From Adenanthera pavonina (taxonomy: Eukaryota > Streptophyta > Magnoliopsida > Fabales > Fabaceae): 64,000 nucleotides of DNA. The notes below the pieces were generated by a model. It worked only from the letters and a program-made list of their open reading frames with translations, was not told where the DNA came from and did not search any database. The translations under genes and the position numbers were made by a program. Positions 1 to 11,912 of this stretch are shown piece after piece; position 1 is the first letter of the stretch, and the number at the start of each line of letters is the position of its first letter. The stretch covers positions 40,759,001 to 40,823,000 of the forward strand of contig JAIVEN010000009.1 in the NCBI GenBank assembly GCA_026686845.1, read 5' to 3'.

Positions 1-122
1 TGTTTGATTTGTTTCCGCTGCTCTGAAGTTTTGGGAAGTTGTTGTGAGATATTTGGATTGTGTTTGATTGTATTTTGAAGGTTTTGGTCAAGTTTGGAAG
101 TGTTAGGGAGTAGGTTGTTACA
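1..122 (+). repeat. 3' end of a gypsy LTR, cut by the window edge
   Basis: The stretch matches the last ~120 bases of the other plus-strand LTRs in the window (for example 27115-27235 and 47525-47646): the run from the 'ccgctg' motif through 'ggtcaagt' to the terminal TGTTACA. Unique host sequence resumes at 123 and matches 43986 onward, where no LTR is present. This insertion therefore happened in this copy only, after the host segment was duplicated. Confidence 0.85.
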
Positions 123-1540
123 CCTTCATATAATTTAATATTTATAATCCATTTACGCTTTTTCTAAATGTTTGAGAAAACATTAAATTCAAGTGCAATA
201 TACTTATAATTAAATGACCAGAAAATCGTGTATTCATATCCATATCTACCTCAAACGTACGTAACTATTCTAATGCACAGTTGGTTCTAATAATCAACCG
301 GCCTTTTTGTTGGTAAAAACAAAAAGAAAGAAAAACCTCCAATTTTCTTAATTTCTTCTATTATTGGACATTCGGTGACTTAATCGAAATTAATTGTCTT
401 CGGATAACTTTGTGTAGCTAAATTTCAATATCTTAGGAGGATGAAATTTTCTTATCATCATGAATTCAAAAAATTAAAGATGAATTTAAAACTGGAAAAC
501 ATACGAACTTAATTTCTGTAGAATTATGTGTTCTCAAGTTTGAGCCTTGTTGAAGAGAAAACTAAGTTGGGAGAATTATCCCCATTTGAGCCTAATAGTA
601 TTTGAATCTTGCTTAATAGTATAAGATACCAAGATAGTAAAAGTAATTACGTGATATCTTTTTTTAAGACCCCTTAATTTCTTATATATTTCTCATGAAC
701 GGAGGATCCAACTCCAAATGTTAAAGATCTAGTCTAAAAGAATATGAACGAAGTCGGAATGTGAAAAATAATATCTAGAGCTTTAGGAACATGGTTGAAA
801 ACAATGCATGATTAATTATTTATTTAATTATATAAGCATTAATAATATCGTTTGACAATAAACAATTTGCTGTTTTTATTTTATTTTGTTATTTGTTGTT
901 TTCTACCAGCCTGAATCTAAATATTATGTACAGTTTGTATTCAAACGATGTCTTCGATTAATCTAAATTCACTTAATTGTACAGTCCGTACAATTAAAGA
1001 GATGTATTCCTTTCTAGTTAACGCCAGTTGAAAACAATCCGAACAAAGCCTTGATCGTTTTTATTAGTTAAATAATTGATTATATATAGTTTATATATTT
1101 TTTAAAGTATGAGAACAAAATATTGAACGTCTCTTTTTATTTGAGCGTTGAAGACTAGACGTGAGTTAAATTACAACGGCAAATTTTATTTATTCCAATG
1201 TTTACAAAAGGGAAACAACAAAGTACCATGAAGTTGATTTACAAAATAAGCATGTTTGTAAGCAACGAAAGACAAGTTAATTCAACCTAGAAACGAACCA
1301 ACAAAGTAAGAAATGCAAAATTAAACAAATTAAATCTTGGTAAATTGAATTATACACACGTGCACGACTTTGCATCCTTCATGTAACCTCCTTGCCAGTC
1401 TATCAACTCCAATATCATTATTGGCAGACTCTTTCACAGCCATCTACATGAGAATGAAAAGAAAATTGGTCATTTTTCTAAAAATACAAAACAGGAATAG
1501 TCAGATGACTGCCCTTACTGAATTAAAATACATAAGATAC
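123..1540 (-). repeat. Unit 1 of the tandem host array: 3' flank and exon 2
   Basis: This transposon-free segment is nearly identical, by eye over 90%, to 43986-45119 joined to 47647-47950. A more diverged relative lies at about 21780-22560. It holds the downstream flank of the array gene and its non-coding exon 2. Read on the minus strand, an acceptor of the form CTCATGTAG| ends at 1444, and the exon 2 homology covers about 1365-1443. The matching exon 1 is the broken copy at 6661-6814. The 105-codon plus-strand reading frame over 1370-1687 crosses exon 2 and an LTR fragment and has no family support. Confidence 0.7.
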
Positions 1541-1789
1541 TGTAACACCCTAGAGAACAAAACCCCAAGACGCATCAAAAAGAGAACAAACAACACCATT
1601 TACATGAAAACAGAGAATAGTGCCACGACCTACTATAGTGCCGCCACGTGTAGTAGTTCACTGCCTGAAAATGAAAAAGAAACATAGGAGTGTGGCATCA
1701 TGGCCTGGACACTGGTGCTCAGCCCCCTGAATTGATTTGACATTAGCAATTTGCTGATATCATGGATAGACTTTCAATGTGCGTAAAAT
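1541..1789 (-). repeat. Minus-strand LTR fragment (3' end of the LTR)
   Basis: It starts with TGTAACACCC and reads as the reverse complement of an LTR end, including the pale copy of the 'tactgtag' GC-rich stretch seen in other LTRs. The same LTR, at the same host position, occurs at 47951. That copy is complete but split by a gypsy element. At about 1790 the match ends abruptly in different sequence, so most of this LTR has been deleted or replaced. Flanking bases GATAC at 1536-1540 resemble GAAAC found after the far end of the sister LTR at 60313-60317, which suggests a target duplication. Confidence 0.7.
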
Positions 1790-2260
1790 GACTTTTTATA
1801 TCTTAGATAAATCAATAGCTTTTGGAATATGCCATAAAAATAATAATTGAGGGAGTAGTACTCTAATTAATGTGAGATCAATTACAATTGGAAAACATAT
1901 ACTCCCTCTAGTATTAAATATAAATAATCTTCTAGTCTAAAATATAAGTTGCTTAAAAAAGAACTCTTAAGGCCCAAAATATAAGAAAATGGTGAAATAA
2001 TCAGCATTTAGTATTTATTTAAATTAAATACTAAAAGAAAATCAAGTGGTTTAAGCCCATGAGATGGTCTAACATTTCCATCTCCCATGACCCACATGCT
2101 GCCAATTCTCTACCATTCTTAAGGCCATCAATGTCTAGTTGGTGGACTCTAACAAGAGTTGCTCATGCTTGCCTCAAATCTATTTGTTGTATATATAAAA
2201 TTAGCTTTCAAAATCTGATTCCTATTGCACTGATTCATTATTATTTCAAGTTTGGAAATT
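1790..2260. repeat. Dispersed duplicated segment shared with 12345-12880
   Basis: The run from 'tatcttagataaatcaa' through 'taatgtgagatcaatta' to 'gtttaagcccatgagatgg' and 'cacatgctgccaattctct' recurs in the same order at about 12345-12880, with indels. It contains a GAGGGAGTAG ... TACTCCCTC pair at 1852-1906 that resembles Stowaway-type MITE ends. Its role is unknown. It may be flank of the array gene that was duplicated separately, since at 12.9 kb it leads straight into a gene unit. Confidence 0.6.
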
Positions 2261-3282
2261 CTTAGGACCCATTTGCTTAGCTTACATTAACTGATTGGTA
2301 ATGTAATGGGCTTTACATTACTTTACTTAGTCGGTGTTTGGTTAGCCAAAAGACATGTAATGGGTATTACATAAGTGAAATAGATTACCTTTATATAAGT
2401 AATCTCCTTATGCTCCAAAAATCTATGTAATGGGGATCACACCCTTGTAATTGTATTCAAAAGACTAAAATACCCTCAATAAAACTCAAATTTACAACCC
2501 TTTCTCATCCTACCTATTCGCCTTCTTCATACTCGACCTCAGCCCACTTCCATCTTCATCCTCCATTTCATGTCTATGGTCACCTTGCACCACCGGTCTC
2601 CTTCTTTGTCGGCACGATGACATCAACCTCCTCCCTTATCACTGACTTTGCTTCTTCGACCACTAGATCTTGGTGTCTAAATCTCATCAGCTTCTTCCTC
2701 CTCTTCAATCGAGGTTGGCTCCCATACCACCACCTTCCTCGTTCTTCCAATGACGAGCCCTTACCTGAGTAAATCTAATGATGATGAAGCTGAACTAACA
2801 ACGAAGAGCAGAGGTTGGCTCTAGATGCTCATCGTTCCCCCCACTTCACAAGTTCAAATCCAGCATCATCTTCCTTTAGATGGTCATTGTTTTCCTTTGT
2901 GAGTTCAGATTTGGCATTGTCTTCGTTGACCCCTTCATTCAAATGCTCATCATCTTCCTTCATGAGTTCAGATTCAACATTGTTTATCTGAGCAAAGAAG
3001 ATAACTCAAAATCCAACATCTTCTCATTTATTTATTTTTTAATTATTTGATGCTCCTTAGTTTTTGATCTGCTGTTGGAGAAGATGGCCACCAGGAAGAA
3101 GAACTCTAGGAAAGGTGGGGTGACTTTTAGACCGCTAAGGGTAAAATAGTCATTTCACTTTTGTTTTTATTTTTTAATATAAAAAAATGTCACATTATTG
3201 TTTATATCCTTCCAAACAAACCTATATGTAATCATTATCTCATTACATTACATTACATCTCATTACATCATTATATGATGTC
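2261..3282. other. Intergenic, probably an unclassified repeat; no gene seen
   Basis: The left part is rich in short TAATGTAATG and TTACATTAC palindromes. The right part ends in CATTACATTACATTACATC repeats. Between them lies a CT-rich stretch (about 2500-2950) that has no long reading frame. The inverted-repeat flavour suggests a non-autonomous DNA element, but no clean terminal inverted repeat or target duplication could be drawn, and the right edge is broken by the next LTR. Confidence 0.35.
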
Positions 3283-5680
3283 TGTAACATCTTACTCCAA
3301 TACATCTCATACCTTGACCAAATGCTTCAAAAATTAACCAACCAAAGGCCAAACACTTCGATTTTACCTCCCAAAACATCCGGGCAGTGAAAAAACACCA
3401 CAAGACACCTCAAGAACACTAGCATAGCCATGACAGAGTACAGGGCCGTGGCCACTATAATACCACCGTGGCGCCGATGCTCTCGGGTTTCTGAATTAAT
3501 GAAATAGAGGGTTTGGCGTCGTGGCCTAGCCTTAGCACCGTGGCACCTCCTTCTAGTTTTATACCAGCAAGTTTCAAAGTCTTGGGGCGAACTTCCAATG
3601 CACATAACTTTAAGCTCCAACCTTCAATTAACTTGATTCTAACTCCTACAAGTCAATCTTGTCTCAATCTATTCATATAAATCAATTTCATCTCAATCCA
3701 CCTCCTTTTGGAGACTTTGGACACCTAACATAGTTTTGACCATTTTTCAACCAAAACTCACCACTTACAACTCCCATTTGCCACCTAAGGCCATTTGACC
3801 ATTTGGGACCATTCACACAAGACCTATTTGACTCAACCAACCTGTTCAAAGAGGGTTTACCTCAAAGGAACTACTCCTCTGAGATTTGAACCCCTTGAAT
3901 CCCAAATTCACTGAATGGGCTATATGCCCCAAACTACATCAACAAGGCCCAAATCCATTATAGGCATACACACATGACCAATTCACCCCACAAATATACA
4001 CACCGACCAATATCAACACCATCATCATATATATATATATATCCATCACATAACATCCATGCCATCATATGAAATACATTATCATCAACATCATTACAAC
4101 CATCAGAATTCTAATGTCAATTACAATTGTACTATCTTACTTAGCACAATATACATAGACAACACAAATACTACCGAGACTTAGATATTCCCATGTCTGA
4201 GACACTACTCTCTTGTCTTCTCTAGACTAGTACCAGAACCTTCACCTGAAATGTTAATTCATGGGAAAAGGGTGTAAGACAATGTTTTAATAACTAGGGA
4301 ATGCATGTCTCCCTCGCACACAACCAGAACCACGTGTTGTCGTCATAACAGGACATTTCATATAGGTGACTCATTTCCAACAGTTAGTGAACACTGATTC
4401 TAGGACAACACCAAGCTCACTTTACACTATTGCATCCGACCAAAGGTAATACTAATGCTCGGATCGTGGCTCTCCTTCCCTTGGACCACCTTGAATTGGT
4501 GGTGATTTAGAGAAGGTGCAGTCCACTGCTGCCTGGCTTTCCGGGCCATAGAAGAGGATTTAGTGACAAGGATACCATCCTTATCCTCCCTTATCATATA
4601 TTATCATATCATAGCATATCATATCATCACCACCCAATCACCATATATCTCAGAATGCCAAGTGGTGATGTTCATGCCATATCCTCATATAATCATCATC
4701 ATCATCATGATCTCAATATCATGCTATGTATCATGTAATGTCATATCATCATCATCATCTTTAATCATCATCATACACTATGTGTCTAACTGTGTACATA
4801 TCACGATATATAAAAAAATCATACACACACCCAATCTATATCATGATGTGAACAGAAACATGCATATATACACATATATACCCACATATAATACATACAA
4901 TATAAACACCCAGTTACCTCTAGTTATCAATACCACACACACACAATTCCATGAGCTTCTTGGGTTGTCGACACAACTCGTACCCCCTTCGATCAACCAA
5001 ACAACCTCTACAATATCGTAATACCTCAATTAGCATAATATATCACATGACCAAAAGTCACACAATTCGACTATATAGGCCGAACCTAAGCTTCCAACAT
5101 CCTTTCCATGCATCATTGAGCTCCTAAAGGTCATTCAAACTCTATCCAACCACACACATTTTGAATTCCCAATTTCCTCAACAGAGAATGACCTAGGGTT
5201 AAGTTTAAATCATGCATACTCCGACTAAAACTCACACCCAAGCATCACGAATACTGAATCATGCTCCCTTAATCCCATTTCATCCATTTTAAACCCCAAC
5301 ATATCCCGAAAAATCCAACTCAAAACCAAAGAAAAATGGATAGGGAGGAGTAGAGATTACTTATCCACTAAGATCAGAGCTTCCAAAAGCCGAAAATCAC
5401 TCCTAAAGGTCGAATCTTCCAAGCTATAGCACAGCTTCCTCATTGGTCCTCTATTTCTCCTTTATCTGTCCGATTTAAACAAAATTCTCCATGCTCGCCA
5501 TGGCGTGGGGCTTCTTGGCTTGGAAAATTTTAACCAATTTACAGCTTTCTCACTGTGGTGGACCTCTATCTCCAATTTGGGCCTTTCCTCCGTTCTAACT
5601 CCTCCGGTTTTGCACACAACACCAATTACACTTAGTTAGCTAGAGACTAAGTTCGGCATAATGTAATGAGGATTGTTACA
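3283..5680 (-). mobile_element. Solo LTR of the gypsy family, minus strand
   Basis: The segment starts TGTAACATCTTACTCC and ends GATTGTTACA. It follows the reverse complement of the family LTR throughout: the TATA-rich CATCAT block at 4560-4880, 'ggacatttcatataggtgactc', and the terminal run ending in the Pro-rich stretch. The length of 2398 bp fits the family's 2.1-2.5 kb LTRs. Flanks are ATGTC (3278-3282) and ATATC (5681-5685), a 4/5 match expected of an aged 5 bp target duplication. No internal element sequence is present, so this is a solo LTR left by LTR-LTR recombination. It contains the ~250 bp segment that distinguishes the long LTR subfamily. The 152-codon frame at 4563-5021 is a shadow of its repeats. 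Confidence 0.85.
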
Positions 5681-6660
5681 ATATCTCTGCGTGGCAACTT
5701 ATGTGTCAATTACAATCTAACATTTGAAATGAATTTGTCAAATTATAAATTCTAATAATTCATTATCACATAAATTAGTAACTAATTCTCTTTATGTAAG
5801 GCTTTTAATATTATTAAGCAATCAATCAGCAATTAATCAATTTTATTTACAATTTTACATCAATTCAATATAAAAAAAATTCAAATTTTAGTCCTAGTAA
5901 AAAATTTAGCATTTATTTCCTAAATTTTTAAAAAATCAAATTTGAAACTTTAAAAAAATTCCCTATATGATAATTAATTAATTAAGAAAAAACCTGATGG
6001 ATGTTAAAAGATAGGAATTTATTTAGTAATATTTTATTTGTATAAAAATTAAATTTTTATTTTTTATTAAAATACAATACATGTAAATATTAATTAATTA
6101 AATGATATATCTATGTGTGAAAGTTATACAATAATTATGTGTCAATTTAAAGATTTAATTAAACAATAAAACTGTAGAAGAATTATAAAAAAAGTAATAA
6201 TTAAAAAAGCATATTTTTATTGGATTTTATTTTTTAAATCCAATTAACTTAATAAATCTATAAGGTTGGAAAAAAATGAGGTTCTAGGTAATTAATGTGT
6301 TAAATGTGCGTGCGGTTACCATGCTATGTTGATTAATGTCTAATGACTCCCAATATTTTACATTTGTTATGATTTTTTAATGGAATTGGGAGTCATCAAT
6401 TGGGATTTCTTGCAAAATAATTGGGAAATTAATTGGTTTAATGATTTAGAGTGGTGGGATATTAAGTTGGTGAGTTTTGTAAGTATTTTGAACTCTTTGG
6501 AGTAGATATTGCATTGATTTGATATATTTTGATTTTTATGGATTCAAGTTGGAAGAAATTTGAAGCTTAGATTTCCAAATTTTAATATGCAAGAAATTTC
6601 CAGATGGCATTTATAAAGAATGTTATAGCATTGTGGATTTCTTAAAAGCAAAGGTAAATT
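5681..6660. other. AT-rich intergenic DNA, no gene seen
   Basis: Very AT-rich sequence with frequent stops in all frames. It presumably corresponds to host sequence between the solo LTR and the exon 1 remnant that follows. No tRNA-like, MITE-like or coding signal could be supported here. Confidence 0.5.
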
Positions 6661-6814
6661 TCACTGTAGCATACATGTTTAAGTAGATTCAATACAAAAT
6701 CCTGAGAGCATCAATGCTCGAGCAAAAATTATGTTTTGAGACTGAGGAGGTGGCCTAGTTGTATGGCAAAGAAGCTTTTGAATGTTTATGTTTTGAGAAC
6801 TACTTGTAACATCC
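6661..6814 (-). pseudogene. Array gene copy 2, exon 1 broken after its start by a solo LTR
   Basis: The reverse complement keeps the family order: S-S-S-Q-N-I-N-I-Q-K-L-L-C, then T-R-P-P-P-Q-S-Q. After that it diverges from the other copies, so the Pro/Arg-rich core and the ...TTQ.. tail are missing. The start codon is not here but at 11183-11185 (CAT on the plus strand), directly after the second copy of the 5 bp duplication of a solo LTR (6815-11177). The LTR therefore landed eight bases after the A of the ATG. The usual CAG|GT donor is also lost. Exon 2 is probably the one at 1365-1443. The copy is dead unless the LTR supplies a new start. Confidence 0.7.
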
Positions 6815-7117
6815 CTTATAATATCTCTCTTGGCATTGTGTTCAAGACCGGAGAAAACAGGATGGAGGAAGATTCAAGTGGAGTCAGAAAGAGCTCCACG
6901 CCATGGTGAGAGTGAGTCCTGTGGTTCTTTTCAACTAAAAATTGGTGGAGCCATGGCGAGATTTGGGAATTTTGTTTAAATCCAGATCATTTCAGACAAA
7001 CGAAAAGGAAAGAAAATGGAGGAGAACCAAGGGATCTCTACTAAGGTTCGTTTTTTTCACCATTGCAGTTGTTTTTAACCTCTGGAAGCTTGGATTTAAG
7101 TTGATAAGTGTTCTCTA

Positions 7118-9332
7118 TGTTAGGTTGGCTGGTCACCTAAGAAGGGGGGTGAATTGGGTAATGCAAGATTTTTGCTCTTTTCGGATCCCCAATTTCACTA
7201 AGAGTGCAGCAAAATAGGGATAAACAGAGAGAGTTGTGTGTAGCAACTGAATAGAGAAGATGAAGAATAATACACAACAATTTATACTAGTTCAGCCCAA
7301 CCACTTGGCGTACATCTAGTCCCCAAGCCACCACTTGAGATTTTCCACTATATCTCATAAGTTTGATCTGGGCACCTGTGAAGTCTCAGTACATTCCCAC
7401 AAGTTTTAGTAGGCACTTGTGAAGCCACTCTCCCCACACCCTTACAAGATATGTAAATCACTTGGTGTTTCCCCATACTAAGATTCTACTTAGAATATGT
7501 AGAAAGAAATGTTTACAGAATGAAAACTCTTTTGAAGAGTAGATAATACATTAAAAAATTACTCTATTAAGGTGGGTTTTTCAAACAATGCTGTGATAGA
7601 AAGATTTTACAAATTGTTGCAGTATTTTCACATAAACACTCTTAAGATTGTTACTGATAAGTTCAAATGATGTTCTATTTATAGTTTTCTAGTGTAATTA
7701 GATGCTAGACATAAGATCTAGCTGTTAGAGACGTTACCCAACGATTATTCTGTAAAACTAGCTGTTTACCAACCACATTTAATGTTTCTGACATTCTGAA
7801 ATTCAAATTTTAGATGTCAACAGACGAATTTTGAAAATACTGAAAGTTAAAGACTTTATTATTGAACTTCAAAGTTCGTCTGTAATAAAGTAAAGTTCAA
7901 ATTTTCATCTTTAGAAAATGTTTCTATGTTGAAACATACAAATTTTCAAGTTTAAAGTCTTCTGGTAAGTGTGAATAGTTATTTCATATTGCTACAGTGC
8001 CTTTAAAGTTCAAATTTTGGTGCCCAAAATTCGTCTGTCAGTGAGCAACTCAATATGACACAAGTTCTTCCTTTCGAAATTCAAATTTTGGATGTGGAAA
8101 TTCATCTGTTGGCTGTTCCAGAAGTATTTCTGTGTTTCTAGGGATTCAAAATTGAAACTTTCAAAGCTAAAATTTATCTGTTATACTTGAAGTTCAAATT
8201 TTAGATATGAAAATTCGTTTGTTGGCTTTTCTAGAAGTATTTTCACATTCTAGTGTTTCGAAATTTGAATTTTGAAAGCCAAAATTTGTCTGTTAAACTT
8301 GAAGTTCAAATTTTGGAAGCCAAAATTCATCTATCAGTGGTAAGCTCAACTTAGCACAAAGGTTCTCTGCGAAATTCGAATTTTGGAGGCCCGAAATTCG
8401 TCTATTAGACGCGAAACCTCCGTAACTTCAAATTTTGCACTGTAGACAATTTTGTAAAAGCTATTACTCTCACATTTTAACTCCAAATTAAGCTCTCAAT
8501 GTCTACTTTCAAATACAACAAGTTTCACTTCAAAAACAAACATATTTTGTGAGATATGATCGAAATAATGATAAGATGTCAAAACTGAAAATTCATATCT
8601 CACTATTGAACTTTAAATGACCATAACTTTTTCATATAACCTTTATTTTGAGTAAAATAACCTTCTTTGAAAATCTTATTAAGTCTAGTTTCATATGAAA
8701 TAAGTTTTACATCAAAGTCATATGTATTTTGAGAGAAGTATTAAAAACATTAATCAAAGGTCAAACTCTAGATTCTTAAAAATCAGATTTATTTAATCTA
8801 ACTCATTTAAAACATATGGTAACAAGATTAAGTAATTTCAAAGATTAATCCCACCTCAAGATCTAAGTGAAAAGAAAATATACCTAGTGACTAGGTCTTC
8901 AAATGTTGAGTTCCACTTGTACTTCCACTTGGTCATTTCCTTCTTGGCATGCTCCCTTCTGATCTTCCATTTTTAGAGCATCCTTTCTTTTCTTCTTTCT
9001 TGAGTGAGGCATGATATTGATTTTTATTTTTGTATTCCAATGCTCACTCTTCTTACTTGGAGCAACCTATATTTAATATATTACAGTTACAAACCAAGTA
9101 GTTAGTCCAGTTTATATATCCAACTTATGTTATTCATTATAAAATTACAATGGATATATTTACATATAGCATGATATATGTATTATAACCATAATTAACC
9201 ATAATTAAATACATGTTAATATGTATTTTACTTCTTTAAGGAACATTATATATTTCAGATACATATAATGCATTTGTTCCTTCTTACTCTATATTTTTCA
9301 TCATCAAAACTTATATTATACTAAACCTTACA
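7118..9332. mobile_element. Nested solo LTR or LTR-like element of a different family
   Basis: It starts TGTTAGGTTGG, ends ACCTTACA, and has a perfect 5 bp flanking duplication CTCTA (7113-7117 and 9333-9337). TG...CA ends with inverted TGTTAGG/CCTTACA termini plus a 5 bp duplication are LTR-retrotransposon features. The host LTR reads across cleanly once the segment is removed. The 2215 bp contain no coding region. The start 'cacctaagaaggggggtgaattggg' style is known to me from plant LTRs, but I cannot name the family. It could also be a short non-autonomous LTR element rather than a solo LTR. Confidence 0.7.
7790..8460. repeat. Degenerate repeats with a self-complementary core inside the nested LTR
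   Basis: About seven or eight loosely spaced copies of a ~36 bp module occur. It has the form GTTCAAATTTTGG, a short spacer, CCAAAATTCGTCTGT. Copies can be seen near 7800, 8005, 8080, 8130-8165, 8190, 8265, 8300 and 8375. The halves CAAATTTTGG and CCAAAATT are partly complementary, so each copy could fold as a small hairpin. Confidence 0.6.
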
Positions 9333-11185
9333 CTCTACTCCTCCCTCTCCATTTTCTTTGGTTGGAATTTAGAGATCTTCGGTTTTGAGTTAGGATCTTC
9401 GATTTTGGCCAAAATTGACCGATTGAAATGGATGAAATGGGGTTAATGAAGTGTGTTTTGGTATTCTTGTTGCTTGGATGTGAGTTTTGAAGGGATTATA
9501 TGTGTTTTGTACTTAACCCTAGGTTGTTTTCAGTTTAGACTCTTGGGAATCCGAAGTGTATGTGGCTGAGTAAGTGTTTGAATGGTTCCTAGGAGCTTAT
9601 TGATGCATGAAAGGGGTGTTGGAACCTTGGGCTAGGTTAAAGTGATTGAATTGTGATGTTTAAGTATTGGTATATTGTGTTAATGAAGGTATTATGGTAA
9701 AGTTAAGGTTGTTTGGCTACTCAAAGAAGGCTAGTCATGGGTGGCATTCAAGAAAACTTGTGGAACTCATGTGAGCACGGTATTGACAATCTAAGGTAAT
9801 TGGGTGTTTGTTTATATTGTATTATCGATATTGTATGATAGTACGTATAGTTGTGTATATATATATGCATGTTTCTTTTATACCCCGATATTGATATGTT
9901 TATGTGTACTATTTTTATATATCGTGGTATGCACACAGTTAGATTATGATTATGATTATGATTATGAGATATGTGATGATGACATTGATAGGATATGACA
10001 TGATGCATACATGACATTATGATGATTATGATGATGATGACATGATGACACATGAGCATCACTATATAGCATTGTGAGATTGTGATATATGGTGGATTTG
10101 GTGGTGATGATGTGATGACAATATAATGTATGATGATATATATATGTTAGGGAGGATAAGGATGGATTATATATGTTATGAAGGATAAGGATGGGATTCC
10201 TACGAGGGAGACATGCATTCCAATCATTTCGTATTGCATTCATGAGTTGTATAAGATATATGTATATATATGTATGTGTGGTTGTTCCCGGTTACTGAAA
10301 TATTGTCTCACACCCTTCTCCCATGAACTTACCTTTCAGGTGACGGTTCTGGCACTAGTCCAAGAAGACACGTGAGTAGCTATGTACGTGTGAGTAGTCT
10401 ATGTAGTATTTGTAATTGGATAATGTATCTTGTGCCAAGCAGGATAGAATGGTAGGTAATAGATGTATGACATTGATAGGGATTGTTATTGATGGATGTA
10501 TGGCCATGTATGTTGTGTGTATGTGTTATGTATGATGAAAGTTAGACTTGGGGCTGATTGGTGTGTTTTAGGGCCTATAGTCCATTTGTCATATAGGGGT
10601 TCCAAGGGGTCAAATCTCAAAGGAGTAGTTTCTTTGGGGTGAAACCTCTTTAGACAAATTGATTTGGGAGTTTTGGACCTGTATGAATGGTCTTTAAGTG
10701 ACCAGTTGTCTTTGGTGGCAATTGGAGGTTGTTAGTAGTGAGTTTTGGTTAATAAGTAGCCAAAACGGTGTCAGGGGTTTAAAATCTCCATACGGAGTTG
10801 GATTAAGGTGAAGTTGGTGTCTATGGCTAGTTTGGGACTATATTGACTTGTAGAAGTTGGAATCAAGTCAATCGAAGATAGGAGCATAAAGTTATGCACA
10901 TTGGAAGCTCACTCCGGAGTGTAGAAGTTGCTGGTATAGAAAACCAACAAGGGGCACTGTGGCGCAGGGTAGTAGGCCATGGTGCCACAATGTCCAAAAG
11001 TGATGATGAAGCAGAGGAGGCCGGAGCCGCGACTGTACTATAGCTACCGTGGCCCTAGCCTAATTTTTGGGGTTCGTTTTCGCTATTTTGAAGTTTTTTT
11101 GAGATGTCTGGGTTGTGTTTGATTAGTTTTTGAAGTTTTTGGTCAATTCTGGAGGTGTCAGGAGGTAGGGTGTTACACTACTCAT

Positions 11186-11912
11186 TGTAACAACTCTTAT
11201 CACACTATCCTTGAGTTAGTCTTGAGCTAGTGAGAAGTATACTTGTTAATATATACAATACTAAAGGAACTAGGATAGAGAAAGAATAAAATGGAGGCAG
11301 AAGCACTCCACGTCACGTTAAGAATTAGGGCTACTATGGCGAATGAAATTAGGAACTTTAGTATTTTTCAAACAAAAAGGTCTCATGCCACGGCTAGCTT
11401 ATCGTCCACCGTGGAGCAAGTCCCCAAAATTCTTTAAATAGGATGAGATTCAGTCGAACGGAGTGGAATAAATCGAGGGAGATTGGAGGAGCTCTACTAG
11501 GACACAAAAAAGTTGACCTTGGGAGACAAATTTCAAAACATAGAAGCTTGTATTTTAGTTGATAAGTGATCTCTCCTCTCCTCTTCCCTCTTTTCTCTCC
11601 GATTTTTGGATTGAAATTTGGATATATGCATGAGGGGTTTGTTTGTCAAATTCCCACCAATTGAAATGCTTGTATTGGTGTTGTTGAATGGTTGTTAGTG
11701 TTCCTAAGGCTTGAGAATGCATTTTAAGGTGTTGTGGTGATATATATGCTTAACCCTAGGTTGGAAATTTTGAAGAAAAGTGGGAATCCAAATTGTATGT
11801 GTTGATGTATGGTTTGAATGGTTATTTGGAGCTCCTCGATATGTGTTAATGTTGTTAACCCTGGGTAAAACTTAAATGGTTGAATTATGGATTTTGGTTA
11901 AGTTATGCTCTT
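11186..11912 (+). repeat. 5' part of a diverged LTR of the gypsy family, abutting a start codon
   Basis: It starts TGTAACAACTCTTATCAC right after the CAT that is the start codon of array gene copy 2. It follows the 5' order of the family LTR: 'tccttgagttagtcttgagc', a GC-rich stretch, 'ttgataagtgatctct', the Leu-rich CT block and 'aaccctaggttgg'. It stops at about 11912. It resembles the minus-strand LTR at 57803-60312 more than the younger LTRs. A TGTCACACCC motif follows at 11913, possibly another LTR start, but nothing recognisable continues from it. Confidence 0.6.

Larger units (their letters stand above)
6815..11177 (+). mobile_element. Solo LTR of the gypsy family, plus strand, with another LTR nested in it
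   Basis: It begins TGTAACATCC, ends GTAGGGTGTTACA, and is flanked by a perfect 5 bp duplication CTACT (6810-6814 and 11178-11182). Removing the nested element 7118-9332 and its duplication leaves about 2143 bp, close to other family LTRs. It belongs to the short LTR subfamily: after 'ggattcctacgaggg' near 10195 it lacks the ~250 bp present in the copy at 45120-47646. No gag-pol sequence lies inside. It interrupts the coding exon of array gene copy 2. Confidence 0.9.

Noticed and set aside
1370..1687. 105-codon plus-strand ORF near the left end
   Set aside because: It runs antisense over exon 2 of an array unit and into an LTR fragment. The near-identical unit at 47765-47955 does not preserve it.
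2261..3282. Non-autonomous DNA transposon with TAATG/CATTA ends
   Set aside because: No defined terminal inverted repeat or target duplication, and the right side is interrupted by a solo LTR.
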